This document shows positions 16,601-25,475 of a DNA stretch of 51,998 nt, in pieces (position 1 is the first letter of the stretch; each line of letters begins with the position of its first letter). The position numbers and the translations under genes are program-made. The DNA comes from an uncultured Christensenella sp. Its GTDB lineage: Bacteria > Bacillota > Clostridia > Christensenellales > Borkfalkiaceae. The stretch lies in assembly GCA_910578195.1 (NCBI GenBank), contig CAJTOY010000011.1, positions 1 to 51,998 of the forward strand, in the 5' to 3' direction. Below the pieces are notes generated by a model. It was not told where the DNA came from and ran no database searches. It saw only the letters and a list, made by a program, of their open reading frames with translations.

Positions 16601-17315
16601 AGCGCTCACCGACGAGGCGAAGATTAACGAGGCGATATCCGCCTACAACGAGGCGTATAAAATATACGAGGATTTCGGCGAAAAGCAGAAGGGGGATATG
16701 GACGCCCTTCACGCCGACGCGGTTAAGAAGCTTACGGACGGACTCGAAGCGTTGAGACCCCTTCCGAACTTATTCTCGTTTAAAAACGCGCTCGGCGCTA
16801 TGGACGAAACTTCGGTCACGGTGACGGAGGGCGCGGAGTTGAAGGAGCTTTACGAAAAGCTGAACGCGGCGCAGAAAAACGCGCTTACGGCGGCGGAGAC
16901 GGAGAAATATAACAAGATTATCGAGGCTTACGAAAACATAGTGAAGCAGACGATAAAAGTGACATTTATCGGCGGGAAGCCGACGGCGGGCTCGCCGTTC
17001 GTGCACACGGGTACGAAGCGGAGTGCGAAAAATACGCCCGTGCTGGTGCACGCTTACAGCGAAACGGAAACGCTTGCTTCGGGTCTGAAATTCGAAAGCA
17101 CTACCGAGCTGACGCTCACGCTCGCGGCGAAAACGACGGTAACGCTGTACTTCTACGAGAACAAGTCGCTTAAAATCGGCGGGACGGACTATCCCGTAAC
17201 CACCGACGCGAACGGCGACCACTCCATAAGCGTGACGCTGGAAGCGGGAGAGTACAAACTGACACAGGGCAGCGGTCAGGCGTGCCTTTACTTCGCGACG
17301 CTTATACCCGCATAA
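13608..17315 (+). CDS. Large secreted multidomain pectate lyase (PL1-like)
   Basis: A 1235-aa exported enzyme. The signal peptide (about 1-36, ending AYA-E) leads to two His/Cys repeats (39-82, 90-130) like those of the 2127-4289 lyase, but the second lacks the final CxxC spacing. A Pro/Asp-rich linker (about 137-165) follows. The lyase beta-helix spans about 350-760, with EGDGSCDFK (~538-546) as the probable Ca2+ site and SRQPLAR (590-596) as the catalytic RxPxxR motif. A beta-rich accessory domain (~765-855) precedes an alpha-helical region (~865-1075) of FIVAR-like three-helix units with ALTASEKASF and LTAEQKKLV segments. A final beta domain (~1110-1235) closes the protein. It should cleave polygalacturonate outside the cell and bind polymer or cell wall through its accessory parts. 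It is monocistronic, with no membrane anchor visible. Confidence 0.88.
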   Translation: MKISKKRLPWKFAAVVAAFVAAMGIVCGGAFTAAYAEEHVHTFSEEWSSGYKNHWHEADCGHGIVAGMAAHTFTDGVCTVCGEEKPDISHVHTFKDVWKFDNANHWREATCGHNIVKDIAPHSSDPCVCGYTAGGSTNPDPGIDPNPDPNPGEDIEGPKDPAEVPAEINRAGGYNESLFAEWTADSVEQVTAAYKEKNAAEWTAVDENLIRINGRTARVDAVGLKEGDYDLKITVASGDSIEVKGIPVTKYDRSGYAHFKYTDGVGAYKDDGTLKDGALVIYVSNKNKNNVINYVYKNTPNGLVKEDITEYIKPGKPELNGKPLGGETYGSIGYILNNRGYANNTEREKYGIQKLTQQYGAVAVRLLDRVESEYDGNLYNGDAPTLTGLTYYAKNGNLNPITGEKYVKGSAVPNGGSAGDNGQMARITNAKNLTIEGIGEDAMMYGWGIHFVSNDNLHKIPGAGTSFEVRNITFQNYPEDAIGMEGTQGTKVDANGSITSGASSANADLISPVERCWIHNNVFLPGYCAKPAESDKAEGDGSCDFKRGQFYTLSYNYFTKCHKTNLIGSSDSSVSYNVSMHHNWWDNCGSRQPLARQANIHYYNNYIVGATDYVSSLRANCLIFSEANYYIGCKQITQKKDGDGVAWKNVYYGNFAENAYTELASRTQTVSNNCKFIYRNIDYSKFYVDADKFYYDAATQSSDCLLDTAATARIRVMMFAGVNGFGKSKEETALNNYTPAKAVELAESGETVIALPASKNDADVKGVMFRGLTGAASGTIKGKGQIITFTLASEAQLTVTTATTGDFAPELLSADGILWAGKFTGTLKIVLPAGTYFISSGQLDKEAVISALSFADTGNSQAARVQAAVDAINAIPSATDVGFADAVKAAQTAYSALTASEKASFDGALKAKLSDAVNTLDKSLADKVVALIDEIGVVTANSYAKINKAQTEYDKLTAEQKKLVANYSALVEAQAAFNDFAVDNLVRQIEKLPDVSQIALTDEAKINEAISAYNEAYKIYEDFGEKQKGDMDALHADAVKKLTDGLEALRPLPNLFSFKNALGAMDETSVTVTEGAELKELYEKLNAAQKNALTAAETEKYNKIIEAYENIVKQTIKVTFIGGKPTAGSPFVHTGTKRSAKNTPVLVHAYSETETLASGLKFESTTELTLTLAAKTTVTLYFYENKSLKIGGTDYPVTTDANGDHSISVTLEAGEYKLTQGSGQACLYFATLIPA

Positions 17316-17352
17316 CCCGAATAACGGGAAAGACGGAACGATTATATAAAAT

Positions 17353-17387
17353 AAACAGCCCGCGGCAGCGGGCTGTTTGTTTTTTGC
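17353..17387 (+). terminator. Rho-independent terminator after the large pectate lyase
   Basis: A perfect 11-bp stem (AAACAGCCCGC / GCGGGCTGTTT) with a GGCA loop, followed by T-rich sequence that merges into the 39-bp repeat starting at 17381. Confidence 0.9.
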
Positions 17388-17419
17388 GAAAGAGACATTA
17401 TAAAGGGCATTTTCACGGG
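17381..17419 (+). repeat. 39-bp direct repeat, left copy
   Basis: This 39-bp sequence, starting TTTTTGCGAAAGAGACATTA and ending TTTTCACGGG, occurs again at 19828-19866 with a single difference (A versus G at the 23rd base). Both copies directly follow a terminator, and together they bracket the AT-rich gene at 17574-19787. Confidence 0.95.
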
Positions 17420-17436
17420 TTTTAAATTAAATGAAT

Positions 17437-17466
17437 TTGACAAAATTCTTGAGATATTAATATATT
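17437..17466 (+). promoter_or_regulatory. Distal promoter candidate of the AT-rich gene
   Basis: TTGACA (17437-17442), 18-nt spacer, TATATT (17461-17466), in a very AT-rich context where chance matches are common. Confidence 0.4.
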
Positions 17467-17521
17467 TTATTTAATATTTTGCAAAAATTTCTTTATAAAC
17501 GAAGAAAGTAAAATGTAACTC

Positions 17522-17549
17522 TTGCTTTTTTCTTGATAAATGATATAAT
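17522..17549 (+). promoter_or_regulatory. Proximal promoter of the AT-rich gene
   Basis: TTGCTT (17522-17527), 16-nt spacer, TATAAT (17544-17549). The Shine-Dalgarno GGAGGGG at 17561-17567 precedes the ATG at 17574. Confidence 0.65.
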
Positions 17550-17573
17550 AAATACATATCGGAGGGGTTATTT

Positions 17574-19787
17574 ATGAAAAAAGATAATACAGCAGTTAAG
17601 ATATTAAGACCTTATAAAATGTCACGTTTAAAGAAAGTTATTGCAGGGCTCTGTGCTATGGGACTTGCACTTGGTATTGGTTGTACAGCATGCAATACAA
17701 CACCTACCCCGACTCCGGGACCGGGACCAATTGACCCAAATCCACCAATTGTTCAAGTTGTTGAAGTTGAAGACATCAACGAACTTCTTAGCGACTATAG
17801 CAGCGAAGTTACTAAGTTTATTAAAAACGATGTTCTTGAAGATTCAATCAAATATTCTGTTGGAGAATACGTTGATGCAAACCTTGTAAATGCAAGCTTT
17901 GACCTTGGCGAAGGCTCAAAAACAAGTCTTGAATCAGTACAACTCACCTTCACTTATAAAGGCGAAGGCAATACACGTTCATACTATGTAAATGAAACTA
18001 CATTTGATAAGGCAATTGAACTTAATAAGATAGCCGAATATGATAAAAACAAGACTGAACTTGCTCAGGCTGCCGATAATGCGACGGTTTCAACAACATA
18101 CTCACTTTCTTATGATGGATATGAAAATAAAGAAAACGCTTCTCTTGCTAAAGCGCTTTATAATAAAGTAGTTGGAATGACAACAAATGCAAATCTTATC
18201 CTTGAAGATAAAGGTATAGTTCCATACCCTGTTGAAGGCGGATCAAGAATGTTCCTATGCCATAACTACAACTTGGTGGCTTCAACCGGTGAAAACGTTA
18301 CAACTTATACAATCTACGTTAAAGATAGTGCTGATATCGAAGCATCTCTTAACGATTCTACAAACTATAAGCTCTCAAAAACAAAAGTTGTAGCTAAATA
18401 TGAAAATAATAAAGAATACAAAAATGTACAAGATTCATTCACTGCCCCAACTATTCAAGTTTCAAATGTTGGCGAACTTGTTAAAAATTACTCAACTGAG
18501 CTTAATTCATTCCTTGCTGGCAATGTTGAAAATATAGTAAGAACTGCAGCCGGAAGTTATAATGCTTCTTTCATCACAGCCCTTACTTGGGACGTTGGAG
18601 CTGACAATAAAACATCTCTTCCATATGCGTCGATTTCTTTCACTGTAAAGAATGATGCGTCTCATGAAACCGTTTATAGAGTAGATGTTGAATTTGCTAC
18701 AAACCTTTCTCTTGACGCAATCGCAACGGAAGATTCAAAAGCATTAGCAGAAGCTTCTTCGGCAATCACTATTTCTAAAACTTTTGAAATTAAAACAAAC
18801 ACTGAAGATCAATTCTATAGAAAAGGCTTTGTAAAAGCAGTCGCAGATAGAATTGGTATCAACCTTACAGATACAAGAGTTATGCTTAGTGACGCTACAG
18901 TTAATGGAAGCAACCTTGTATATAAAATGGCATTCGAAAGAGAAACCGGTCTTGTTGGATATACAGTAACAGTTGAAAATGCTTCAAGTGAACAAGGCAT
19001 TATTGCAAACGTTGCAAGTGCTAGAATTTCTCAAACAGATGCAATCGCATACTCAGACAACCTTGTTGTTGTAAAAGAATATGAGGCCCCTACTTATACT
19101 GCTACAGACGTTAAAACTCTTCTTGCAACAAATGGCGATGTGATTACTGAAAACCTTGCCCCTGTTTATGAAAATGTTTTAAAGAAACATTATGGAAATA
19201 ACTATGAAGCAAGAAAAGATTGGGTTAAAAATTACGTTTGGGATATTGAAGATGCTGTTGATGGCAAAGTACAAAACTTGAAACTTGCATTCCTTGAAGG
19301 AACAGCTGATGGCTCTCGTGGAATATATGTTTATAGTTTAAATTTAGGAACAGGCATAGCTGTAACTGATTTACTTGATGCAAATAAAGTTGCAAATGCT
19401 ACAACTACTCAAACAAGAGAATACTTCTTCAACTACAACGAAAACAATCAAGGTACATCTGAAAATTACTCTCTTGCAAACGCAGTAGCAGAGGCTCTTG
19501 TCAAAGATGGTTTTGACTACTCTTCTTCTATAGGCACTGTTAAACTTGTTACTGATGAGGGAGTTACTAATGATAGTGACTGGTCAACAGCCAGAAGATT
19601 TAAAGTTGTATTTATGAATTCAACTGGTATTAGAGAATTCTATATAAGAACGACAAATAAAACAGATATATATGAAATTGTAAATGATATTGAAAGCGGA
19701 AAGATTAAGACTGTTGAACAGAAAGCTGTTGACTTTGCTGGCAATACGCTTGAAGTTGACCTTTCAAACGAAGCAGAAAATGCTTAA
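17574..19787 (+). CDS. AT-rich predicted lipoprotein with three long repeats, unknown function
   Basis: A 737-aa protein that I do not recognise. The leader MSRLKKVIAGLCAMGLALG is followed by GCTAC, so either Cys could be lipidated. A Thr/Pro/Gly linker (about 43-62) comes next. The rest consists of three related segments of ~210-220 residues. Each begins with (V/T).(D/N)(V/I)..L(L/V)......(V/L)...L and contains a WD(V/I)-like or FDL strand and a (T/S)(T/I)S.(T/E)(Y/F) stretch, ending in a (V/A)V..(E/Y)Y or similar strand. Codon use is clearly more AT-rich than in all neighbours (CTT, ACA, GAA, AAA preferred). The start is set by GGAGGGG. It is bounded by its own promoters, terminator and 39-bp direct repeats, so it looks acquired. 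A surface location is likely; no catalytic motif was seen. Confidence 0.75.
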   Translation: MKKDNTAVKILRPYKMSRLKKVIAGLCAMGLALGIGCTACNTTPTPTPGPGPIDPNPPIVQVVEVEDINELLSDYSSEVTKFIKNDVLEDSIKYSVGEYVDANLVNASFDLGEGSKTSLESVQLTFTYKGEGNTRSYYVNETTFDKAIELNKIAEYDKNKTELAQAADNATVSTTYSLSYDGYENKENASLAKALYNKVVGMTTNANLILEDKGIVPYPVEGGSRMFLCHNYNLVASTGENVTTYTIYVKDSADIEASLNDSTNYKLSKTKVVAKYENNKEYKNVQDSFTAPTIQVSNVGELVKNYSTELNSFLAGNVENIVRTAAGSYNASFITALTWDVGADNKTSLPYASISFTVKNDASHETVYRVDVEFATNLSLDAIATEDSKALAEASSAITISKTFEIKTNTEDQFYRKGFVKAVADRIGINLTDTRVMLSDATVNGSNLVYKMAFERETGLVGYTVTVENASSEQGIIANVASARISQTDAIAYSDNLVVVKEYEAPTYTATDVKTLLATNGDVITENLAPVYENVLKKHYGNNYEARKDWVKNYVWDIEDAVDGKVQNLKLAFLEGTADGSRGIYVYSLNLGTGIAVTDLLDANKVANATTTQTREYFFNYNENNQGTSENYSLANAVAEALVKDGFDYSSSIGTVKLVTDEGVTNDSDWSTARRFKVVFMNSTGIREFYIRTTNKTDIYEIVNDIESGKIKTVEQKAVDFAGNTLEVDLSNEAENA

Positions 19788-19792
19788 ATTAA

Positions 19793-19830
19793 AAAAAAAC
19801 TCTTATGTCATTCATAAGAGTTTTTTATTT
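19793..19830 (+). terminator. Terminator of the AT-rich gene
   Basis: Stem of about 14 bp (AAAAAACTCTTATG / CATAAGAGTTTTTT) with a 5-nt loop, followed by T's that run into the right 39-bp repeat. Confidence 0.9.
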
Positions 19831-19866
19831 TTGCGAAAGAGACATTATAGAGGGCATTTTCACGGG
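19828..19866 (+). repeat. 39-bp direct repeat, right copy
   Basis: Matches 17381-17419 at 38 of 39 positions, in the same orientation. The sequences beyond the repeat ends do not match each other. Confidence 0.95.
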
Positions 19867-19899
19867 AAAAAGAATAACAAAAAATTCCAAAATAAACAC

Positions 19900-19928
19900 T
19901 TTACATTTTACATTATATATAATATAAT
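19900..19928 (+). promoter_or_regulatory. Promoter of the LRR/Ig surface protein operon
   Basis: TTTACA (19900-19905), 17-nt spacer, TATAAT (19923-19928). The leader is ~78 nt, with Shine-Dalgarno AGAAAGGAG at 19998-20006. Confidence 0.8.
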
Positions 19929-20012
19929 CTAGACTGAGTAATAAATTTTATTCTGGATAACTGTGCAATTTGCGCGGGGGTAAAATTTTAAAACTGAAGA
20001 AAGGAGAATTGT

Positions 20013-23000
20013 ATGACAAGTTTAACAAAAAAACTTACTGCGGCGCTTTTGGCGGTGACAGCGGCTGTCTGCCTTGCATTCGGCTTGTTTTTTGTCGTAC
20101 CGCGCGCTTCGTACGCCGACGCCGTGACAGACACTCTCGTCACGCTTGACGGCACGGATTATCTCGATATCGAGGACGGAGTGTTCAAGGGGCTGAAAGA
20201 TAAAGACGCAGACAATACGGTTGCCGATTTATTGAAGAATAAAAATCTTAAAATCCAGCTTCCCGAAGGCGTTACCTCGGTTGCCGCGGGAAAAGTGACT
20301 GCAGGCAACGTAAGACAGAGCGTGCTCGGCGCGTATGCGTCCAAGCTCGAAGCTTTGGCGTTTCCGTCGGGGCTTACGGCGATAGGCGACTACGCCTTCC
20401 TTAACTGCACCGCGCTGGGCGAAGTCAATTTGCCTTCGGCGGTTAAGTCGCTCGGCGAATCGGCGTTTCAGGGCTGCGCCTCTTTAAGAGACGTGAACGT
20501 GGTGGGCACGGGAAACCTTGAAACCATAGGCAAAAACGCGTTCAGCGGCTGTACAAGACTTACGGCGATAACAATACCCCACAACGTCAAGGACATCGGC
20601 GCGGGCGCGTTCAACGGCTGTTCGTCGGTTACGGTCGTAAATTACTTTGCGGCTAACGTCGCAAGCGCGTATACCGTTGCAAGCCCCTTCAAGGGCATAG
20701 GCAAGGCGGTCGTCAAGATTAACGGCGCAACCAAGCTTCCCGCCGCGCTGTTCTATTCGACGGCGATTAAGGAAGTGCATTTCGAGGGTGTCAAGCTCGG
20801 TGCAACCGCATGGCCCGCCGGCACTTCGGGCGTGTTCGAAAACTGCGCCTCGCTCACCAAGGTCACGTTCGACGCGGACTGCAATATCGCCACGATAGGC
20901 GGCAACGCGTTCAAAAACTGCGCCTTGCTCGAAGGCGTCGACTTTCCCGCGGGAATCAAGACAATCGGACGCGAAGCTTTTTCGGGCTGTGCGAATATTA
21001 TCAGTCTGACCCTTCCCGCCTCGCTTGAAACAATCGAGGACAGGGCGTTCCTCGGCTGTACGGGTTTGCTTGAAATTATCGACAAGACCGGCAGCGGGCT
21101 TGCGAGCGCGGGCGCGGGCTCGATTACGGCGAACAACAGCGCCGAAATTATCGGGCGTGAAGAGGATACGAATTTTTCGACCGAGGGCGACTTCTTGTTC
21201 TATTCCTCGGGTGCGGACAAATACCTTGTAAGATACACGGGTACGGCTACCGACGTAACTTTGCCCGCTACGGGTTCCTATAAAATCTACAAAAACGCGT
21301 TTAAGGACAATTCGGCGATTACGAGCGTCAATATCCCTTCGAACGTTACCGCGATAGGCGAAAACGCGTTTATGAACTGTTCGGCGCTCACGTCGATTAC
21401 AATTCCCGACTCGGTGAACGAAATCGGCGCGGCGGCGTTCTACGGCTGTTCCTCGCTCACTGCGGTGTCGCTTGCCGAGGGTATAGGCAGCATAGGCGTT
21501 CAGATGTTCATGAACTGCACCTCGCTCAAAAGCATAACCATTCCCTCGTCGGTCACGACCATTGCAAGCTCCGCGCTCCAGAACTGCACAAGGCTCGAAA
21601 CCGTCAAGTTCACCCCCTACGAAATGAAGGGCGCGGTAGGCTCGGGCGACGAGAATAAGGTAATCGATACCTTTTACAGAGTGACCAAAATAGAGAGCGA
21701 AGCGTTCAAGGGCTGTACGTCGCTGAGAAGCATTTCTATTTACGACGCAAAGACGATTAAAGGCGCGGCGACGGCGGAGGCGGTTCCCGTCAGCTTCGGC
21801 GGTGCGGTTTTCGAAAACTGCACCAAGCTCGAAACGGCGAATATCCCCGCTTCGGCTACCTTCAACAGCAAGGTGTTCGACGGCTGCCCCAACGTTTTGT
21901 TGATAGCTCCCGACGAAAGCTCGTATAAAACCTACCAAAGCACGGCAAACCTTCAAGGCTACAAGTTGACCTACAACGTCGAAATCGTGCTCAAAAACGT
22001 GGGAACGAACGCCCCCGCGGACAAAACCGTTTACAGATACTACGGAATCGAGGGGCAGGATTTGCCCGTACAGGACGGCTACGAAATCTCGGTCTGGTAC
22101 AGAACGAAATCGGGCAGCACCCTTTCGAACAAGTTCGAGGGCGACTGGCTCGACGCGCTGCTCGCCAACCCGATTGCGGGCGGTAAAATCGAGCTGTACG
22201 CATACTACACCGAAAAGCCCGATATCGGCGAGGATAAGGTCATAACCGCAAGCAATTACAGCGCGGGCATCGACCAGCTCACGGGCGCGAACTTGAAACT
22301 CTGGTTCACGAATTTGAGTATAGGCATGGACGATAGCTCGACTGTTTATACAGCCGATATAGTCGGATATACCGATATGTCGGGCAAGATTTGCCCTCCT
22401 CCTGTAATTGTCGTTGACAAAGAAACGAATACAACGAAAAAAGTAATGATTGATGCGGGTACATACACGGTACATATCGTTATAAACAACCCCGAAAGCA
22501 AGGGCGTCTGGGCTGACGGCGTCGAGTTTAAGGTCGGCGTTTCGCCCGCGGTGCTCGATATTGCGGAAGAAATCGAATGGGGTATTGCAAACGGCGACGC
22601 GACTTCCTGGCTCGCGCCCGACGGCGGCACTGCTTCCGAGCCCGTTTCGCTTTACAGATACAACGGCAAATGGTACACCGAAAAGCAGTATAAACCCGGC
22701 TCGTCAAACGAGGAACTCGAACACGACGAGGATTACGAAGTAAAGGTTTTGCGCTCCTACGTTATCTGGAACGGCTCCGAAAAGACCGTCCGCCTCATGA
22801 AGGAGACGAGCTCGACGTACTTCAAGTTCGTCGAATACTCGGGCGAAATAAGGGCGACGGAGGGCGGCATGTATATTGCCAGCGCGACCGTCACCATGGA
22901 CAACAACTATACCCTCCCTGCGAGCGACAGTGTTGCGGCGTTCAAAAATTACGGGCTTTCCGCTTTGAATACGCAAGTCAACAACAGATATATAATCTCG

Positions 23001-25472
23001 AAAACGTGGTACATCGTCACCGAAAACGCGAACAGACTTCTTTCCGAAAGCGACACGGGCTACGTTATCGACGGCTGGCGCTATATGGACGATATCGAGC
23101 GCACGGCTCCCAAGCTCGCGCAGGGCGACCCCGCTAAGTACAACGAGCTTATGAGCTTCTCGCTCAGCATGTACGCCGACGAGTCGAGCGGCGACGCGCT
23201 GATAAGCGATTTGACCTTCAAACATTCGGGCTTCGGCAAGGTTATAAATAAGGCTATGCCCGCGGGTTATTACAGACTTACGGTAACCGTAAAGGACGTT
23301 GAAATCGGCGGTAAGGTCTACGAGGGCGGCACAAACTACATTAACTTCCTTGTCGACAAGGCGTTGCCTTCCTCGCTCGTCGGACTTAAAGACGAAGCGG
23401 GCAATCCCTTAATCACCGCCGACAAGCTCAACCATATCAACGGCACAAAGCTGTATGCGGACTATACCGGCAAGGTTACGTTCGGCATAAACGAAAAGAT
23501 TTTACCCATAATCGGGCTCAATCCTTCGCTTATCCACCCCGACACTTATAACACGGTCTGGTTTGACGGATATGAAGAGTTCTATACGGGCTTTGTAATC
23601 AAGTACCAGTACGCAACCGCGGGCGGCGCTTACCTCACGCAGAACGAATACACGGGCTCGGAGCCCTCGGCAATGCGCGAGCACAGCATCAATTATATAA
23701 TTTCGGCGCCCGGTTACGGCGCGCTCGAAGGCTCGTACACGCTCGCGATACAGGGCGCGGTCGATAAGCCTGCCGTATCGGTAACGTACAACGGCAAAAG
23801 CTGGGTCGACCAAATCAACTTCAACAACCAATATTACTACGCGGTGTACCTCGACGACAAGAAGAGTACAAGTAATATAAACATTAACTCAAAGACTTTA
23901 AGGGAAGACCTTATCAAACGTAACGCAATTCCCGCTTCGACAAAGGCGGACGATTACGTCAACGCGGGCGAACACTATGTTGTGCTTTATATCCACGACG
24001 AGTTCAAAGAAACCGCAAAATGGCGGGACGGCGCGGGCGCAATCGACAGCGGCTACGGCAAGTGCGTCGTGCTCAAATTCGAAATAGCGAAGGCGAACAA
24101 CTCGACCACAATCAAGCCCTACGTCAAACCTTGGGATTGGGGCACGGCAGTGGGCACGCCCACCTGGACGACGGCGTTCCCCACGGCTCAGCAGTTTAAA
24201 ATAGTATTACAGTCCGACCCCGACAATCCCGCCACGACCTACTGGTATGCGCCCACGGACGACCAGCTCGGCTTCGGCGACGCACCCGCGGGCGACTATT
24301 ATCTGGTACCCATTGCGGAAGAAACCGAAAACGTAAAAGAGTTCGACACATCGGCGGCGTCGGGTGCAGACCACGAGGAGTGGTACGCGTTCACGATAAG
24401 CAAGGCGACCATTGTCTGGGCGACGACCCCTCACATGGACAGCTGGAAGTACGGCGACGACGAACTTATCAACGCGCCCGGCGGCAAGCTTGCCGACGCG
24501 TTCAAAGCGCTGGAAGGAACCTGGGCAACGTACATCTGCCGCGAGGATGAGTACGGCAAAGAGGACGTCGACAAGACGGTAACCTCTGTCGCGCAGCTCA
24601 AAGAAAAGCACGGCGGTCACGTTCCCGCGGGCACATGGGTATATGTTTACGAACTGCCCGAAAGCGACAACTACGAAAAGTGGGTTTCGCCCGTTTACTT
24701 CTCGGTACTCGGCGCGGATAATTACTGGGATGTCACCCCCGTAATTCACGACTTCGTTTACGGCGGATATTCCGATAAACTTATTTCCGAGCTGGGCTAT
24801 ATGCCCCACTTCGGCACGAAGGCGAACGTGAGCTTCGAGTTCCGTTATTTCGACGTTAACGACTCGCTTATCGTAAGCTGGAAGAACTCGATAGCAGAAC
24901 TTCAAATCATGGACGAAAACGGACAGATACCCGTCGGTAAATACGAATACAGAGTAACGGTCGACGCTTCGTCGAACTACGACAAGCTTGTATTCGGTTC
25001 GGAATTCTTCGTAACCGTTGCGGAAAACAGCTGGATAAGCGTTCCCAACATCGTCGGGTGGAGCGAGGGAAGATATTCCTTCGACACCAACGCGCCCGCG
25101 GCTCAAGCCGAGTTCGGCACGGTGTACTTCACGGTCAAGGACGCGGACGGCAACGTCGTTGCGGGTCTCGACCACATAACCGCTTCTTACTTCACGGCTG
25201 AAAAGCTCAAATCGCTCGGCGTCGGCAACTACAAGCTGATTGCGGAGGTCGAAGCCTCAAAGAACGGCGACTACAACGCGCTGAGCGCGGAAGTCAACTT
25301 TGCGGTATTCGAAGATTCGGTCGGCATGGCGGGACTCATCGCCGCAACGATGGTGTTTGCGGTTATCGCGGTAGGACTTGCGGTCGCGGGAGTAATCCTG
25401 CTTATCCGCAGAAACAAGAAGATAGAACAAGAATTCCGCAACATGGTTAAGTCGGAATTGAAGAGGAGGTAA
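20013..25472 (+). CDS. Giant surface protein: BspA-type LRRs, Ig-like modules and C-terminal membrane anchor
   Basis: A 1819-aa exported protein. The signal peptide covers about 1-36 (ending SYA-D). From about 85 to 640 it carries BspA/TpLRR-type leucine-rich repeats with the usual I.....A(F).(G/N)C..L..(I/V)..P..(V/I)..IG pattern, interrupted by short inserts. About 650-1350 holds beta-rich, Ig-like modules ending in AG(T/Y)Y...V.(V/I) strands. About 1350-1755 carries Trp/Pro repeats of the type seen in the 9684-11915 protein (NSWISVPNIVGWSEG and similar). The end is FEDSVG, a membrane helix (about 1766-1790) and a basic ~25-residue cytosolic tail, with no LPXTG. BspA-type proteins in other bacteria bind host or extracellular-matrix proteins; binding of plant polymer is equally possible here. 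The next gene starts 3 nt after the stop and its Shine-Dalgarno is inside this gene, so they form an operon. Confidence 0.87.
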   Translation: MTSLTKKLTAALLAVTAAVCLAFGLFFVVPRASYADAVTDTLVTLDGTDYLDIEDGVFKGLKDKDADNTVADLLKNKNLKIQLPEGVTSVAAGKVTAGNVRQSVLGAYASKLEALAFPSGLTAIGDYAFLNCTALGEVNLPSAVKSLGESAFQGCASLRDVNVVGTGNLETIGKNAFSGCTRLTAITIPHNVKDIGAGAFNGCSSVTVVNYFAANVASAYTVASPFKGIGKAVVKINGATKLPAALFYSTAIKEVHFEGVKLGATAWPAGTSGVFENCASLTKVTFDADCNIATIGGNAFKNCALLEGVDFPAGIKTIGREAFSGCANIISLTLPASLETIEDRAFLGCTGLLEIIDKTGSGLASAGAGSITANNSAEIIGREEDTNFSTEGDFLFYSSGADKYLVRYTGTATDVTLPATGSYKIYKNAFKDNSAITSVNIPSNVTAIGENAFMNCSALTSITIPDSVNEIGAAAFYGCSSLTAVSLAEGIGSIGVQMFMNCTSLKSITIPSSVTTIASSALQNCTRLETVKFTPYEMKGAVGSGDENKVIDTFYRVTKIESEAFKGCTSLRSISIYDAKTIKGAATAEAVPVSFGGAVFENCTKLETANIPASATFNSKVFDGCPNVLLIAPDESSYKTYQSTANLQGYKLTYNVEIVLKNVGTNAPADKTVYRYYGIEGQDLPVQDGYEISVWYRTKSGSTLSNKFEGDWLDALLANPIAGGKIELYAYYTEKPDIGEDKVITASNYSAGIDQLTGANLKLWFTNLSIGMDDSSTVYTADIVGYTDMSGKICPPPVIVVDKETNTTKKVMIDAGTYTVHIVINNPESKGVWADGVEFKVGVSPAVLDIAEEIEWGIANGDATSWLAPDGGTASEPVSLYRYNGKWYTEKQYKPGSSNEELEHDEDYEVKVLRSYVIWNGSEKTVRLMKETSSTYFKFVEYSGEIRATEGGMYIASATVTMDNNYTLPASDSVAAFKNYGLSALNTQVNNRYIISKTWYIVTENANRLLSESDTGYVIDGWRYMDDIERTAPKLAQGDPAKYNELMSFSLSMYADESSGDALISDLTFKHSGFGKVINKAMPAGYYRLTVTVKDVEIGGKVYEGGTNYINFLVDKALPSSLVGLKDEAGNPLITADKLNHINGTKLYADYTGKVTFGINEKILPIIGLNPSLIHPDTYNTVWFDGYEEFYTGFVIKYQYATAGGAYLTQNEYTGSEPSAMREHSINYIISAPGYGALEGSYTLAIQGAVDKPAVSVTYNGKSWVDQINFNNQYYYAVYLDDKKSTSNININSKTLREDLIKRNAIPASTKADDYVNAGEHYVVLYIHDEFKETAKWRDGAGAIDSGYGKCVVLKFEIAKANNSTTIKPYVKPWDWGTAVGTPTWTTAFPTAQQFKIVLQSDPDNPATTYWYAPTDDQLGFGDAPAGDYYLVPIAEETENVKEFDTSAASGADHEEWYAFTISKATIVWATTPHMDSWKYGDDELINAPGGKLADAFKALEGTWATYICREDEYGKEDVDKTVTSVAQLKEKHGGHVPAGTWVYVYELPESDNYEKWVSPVYFSVLGADNYWDVTPVIHDFVYGGYSDKLISELGYMPHFGTKANVSFEFRYFDVNDSLIVSWKNSIAELQIMDENGQIPVGKYEYRVTVDASSNYDKLVFGSEFFVTVAENSWISVPNIVGWSEGRYSFDTNAPAAQAEFGTVYFTVKDADGNVVAGLDHITASYFTAEKLKSLGVGNYKLIAEVEASKNGDYNALSAEVNFAVFEDSVGMAGLIAATMVFAVIAVGLAVAGVILLIRRNKKIEQEFRNMVKSELKRR

Positions 25473-25475
25473 AAT

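Larger units (their letters stand above)
17381..19866 (+). other. Candidate inserted single-gene cassette bounded by 39-bp repeats
   Basis: Repeat to repeat, the unit is 2447 bp. It contains an AT-rich upstream region with two promoter-like sites, one gene and its terminator. One sampled line of the gene (17821-17880) has 18 G/C in 60, against 34 in 60 for a line of the next gene (20401-20460). No recombinase is present in the unit. Foreign origin, with the repeats as recombination sites or a duplicated target, is inference. Confidence 0.55.
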
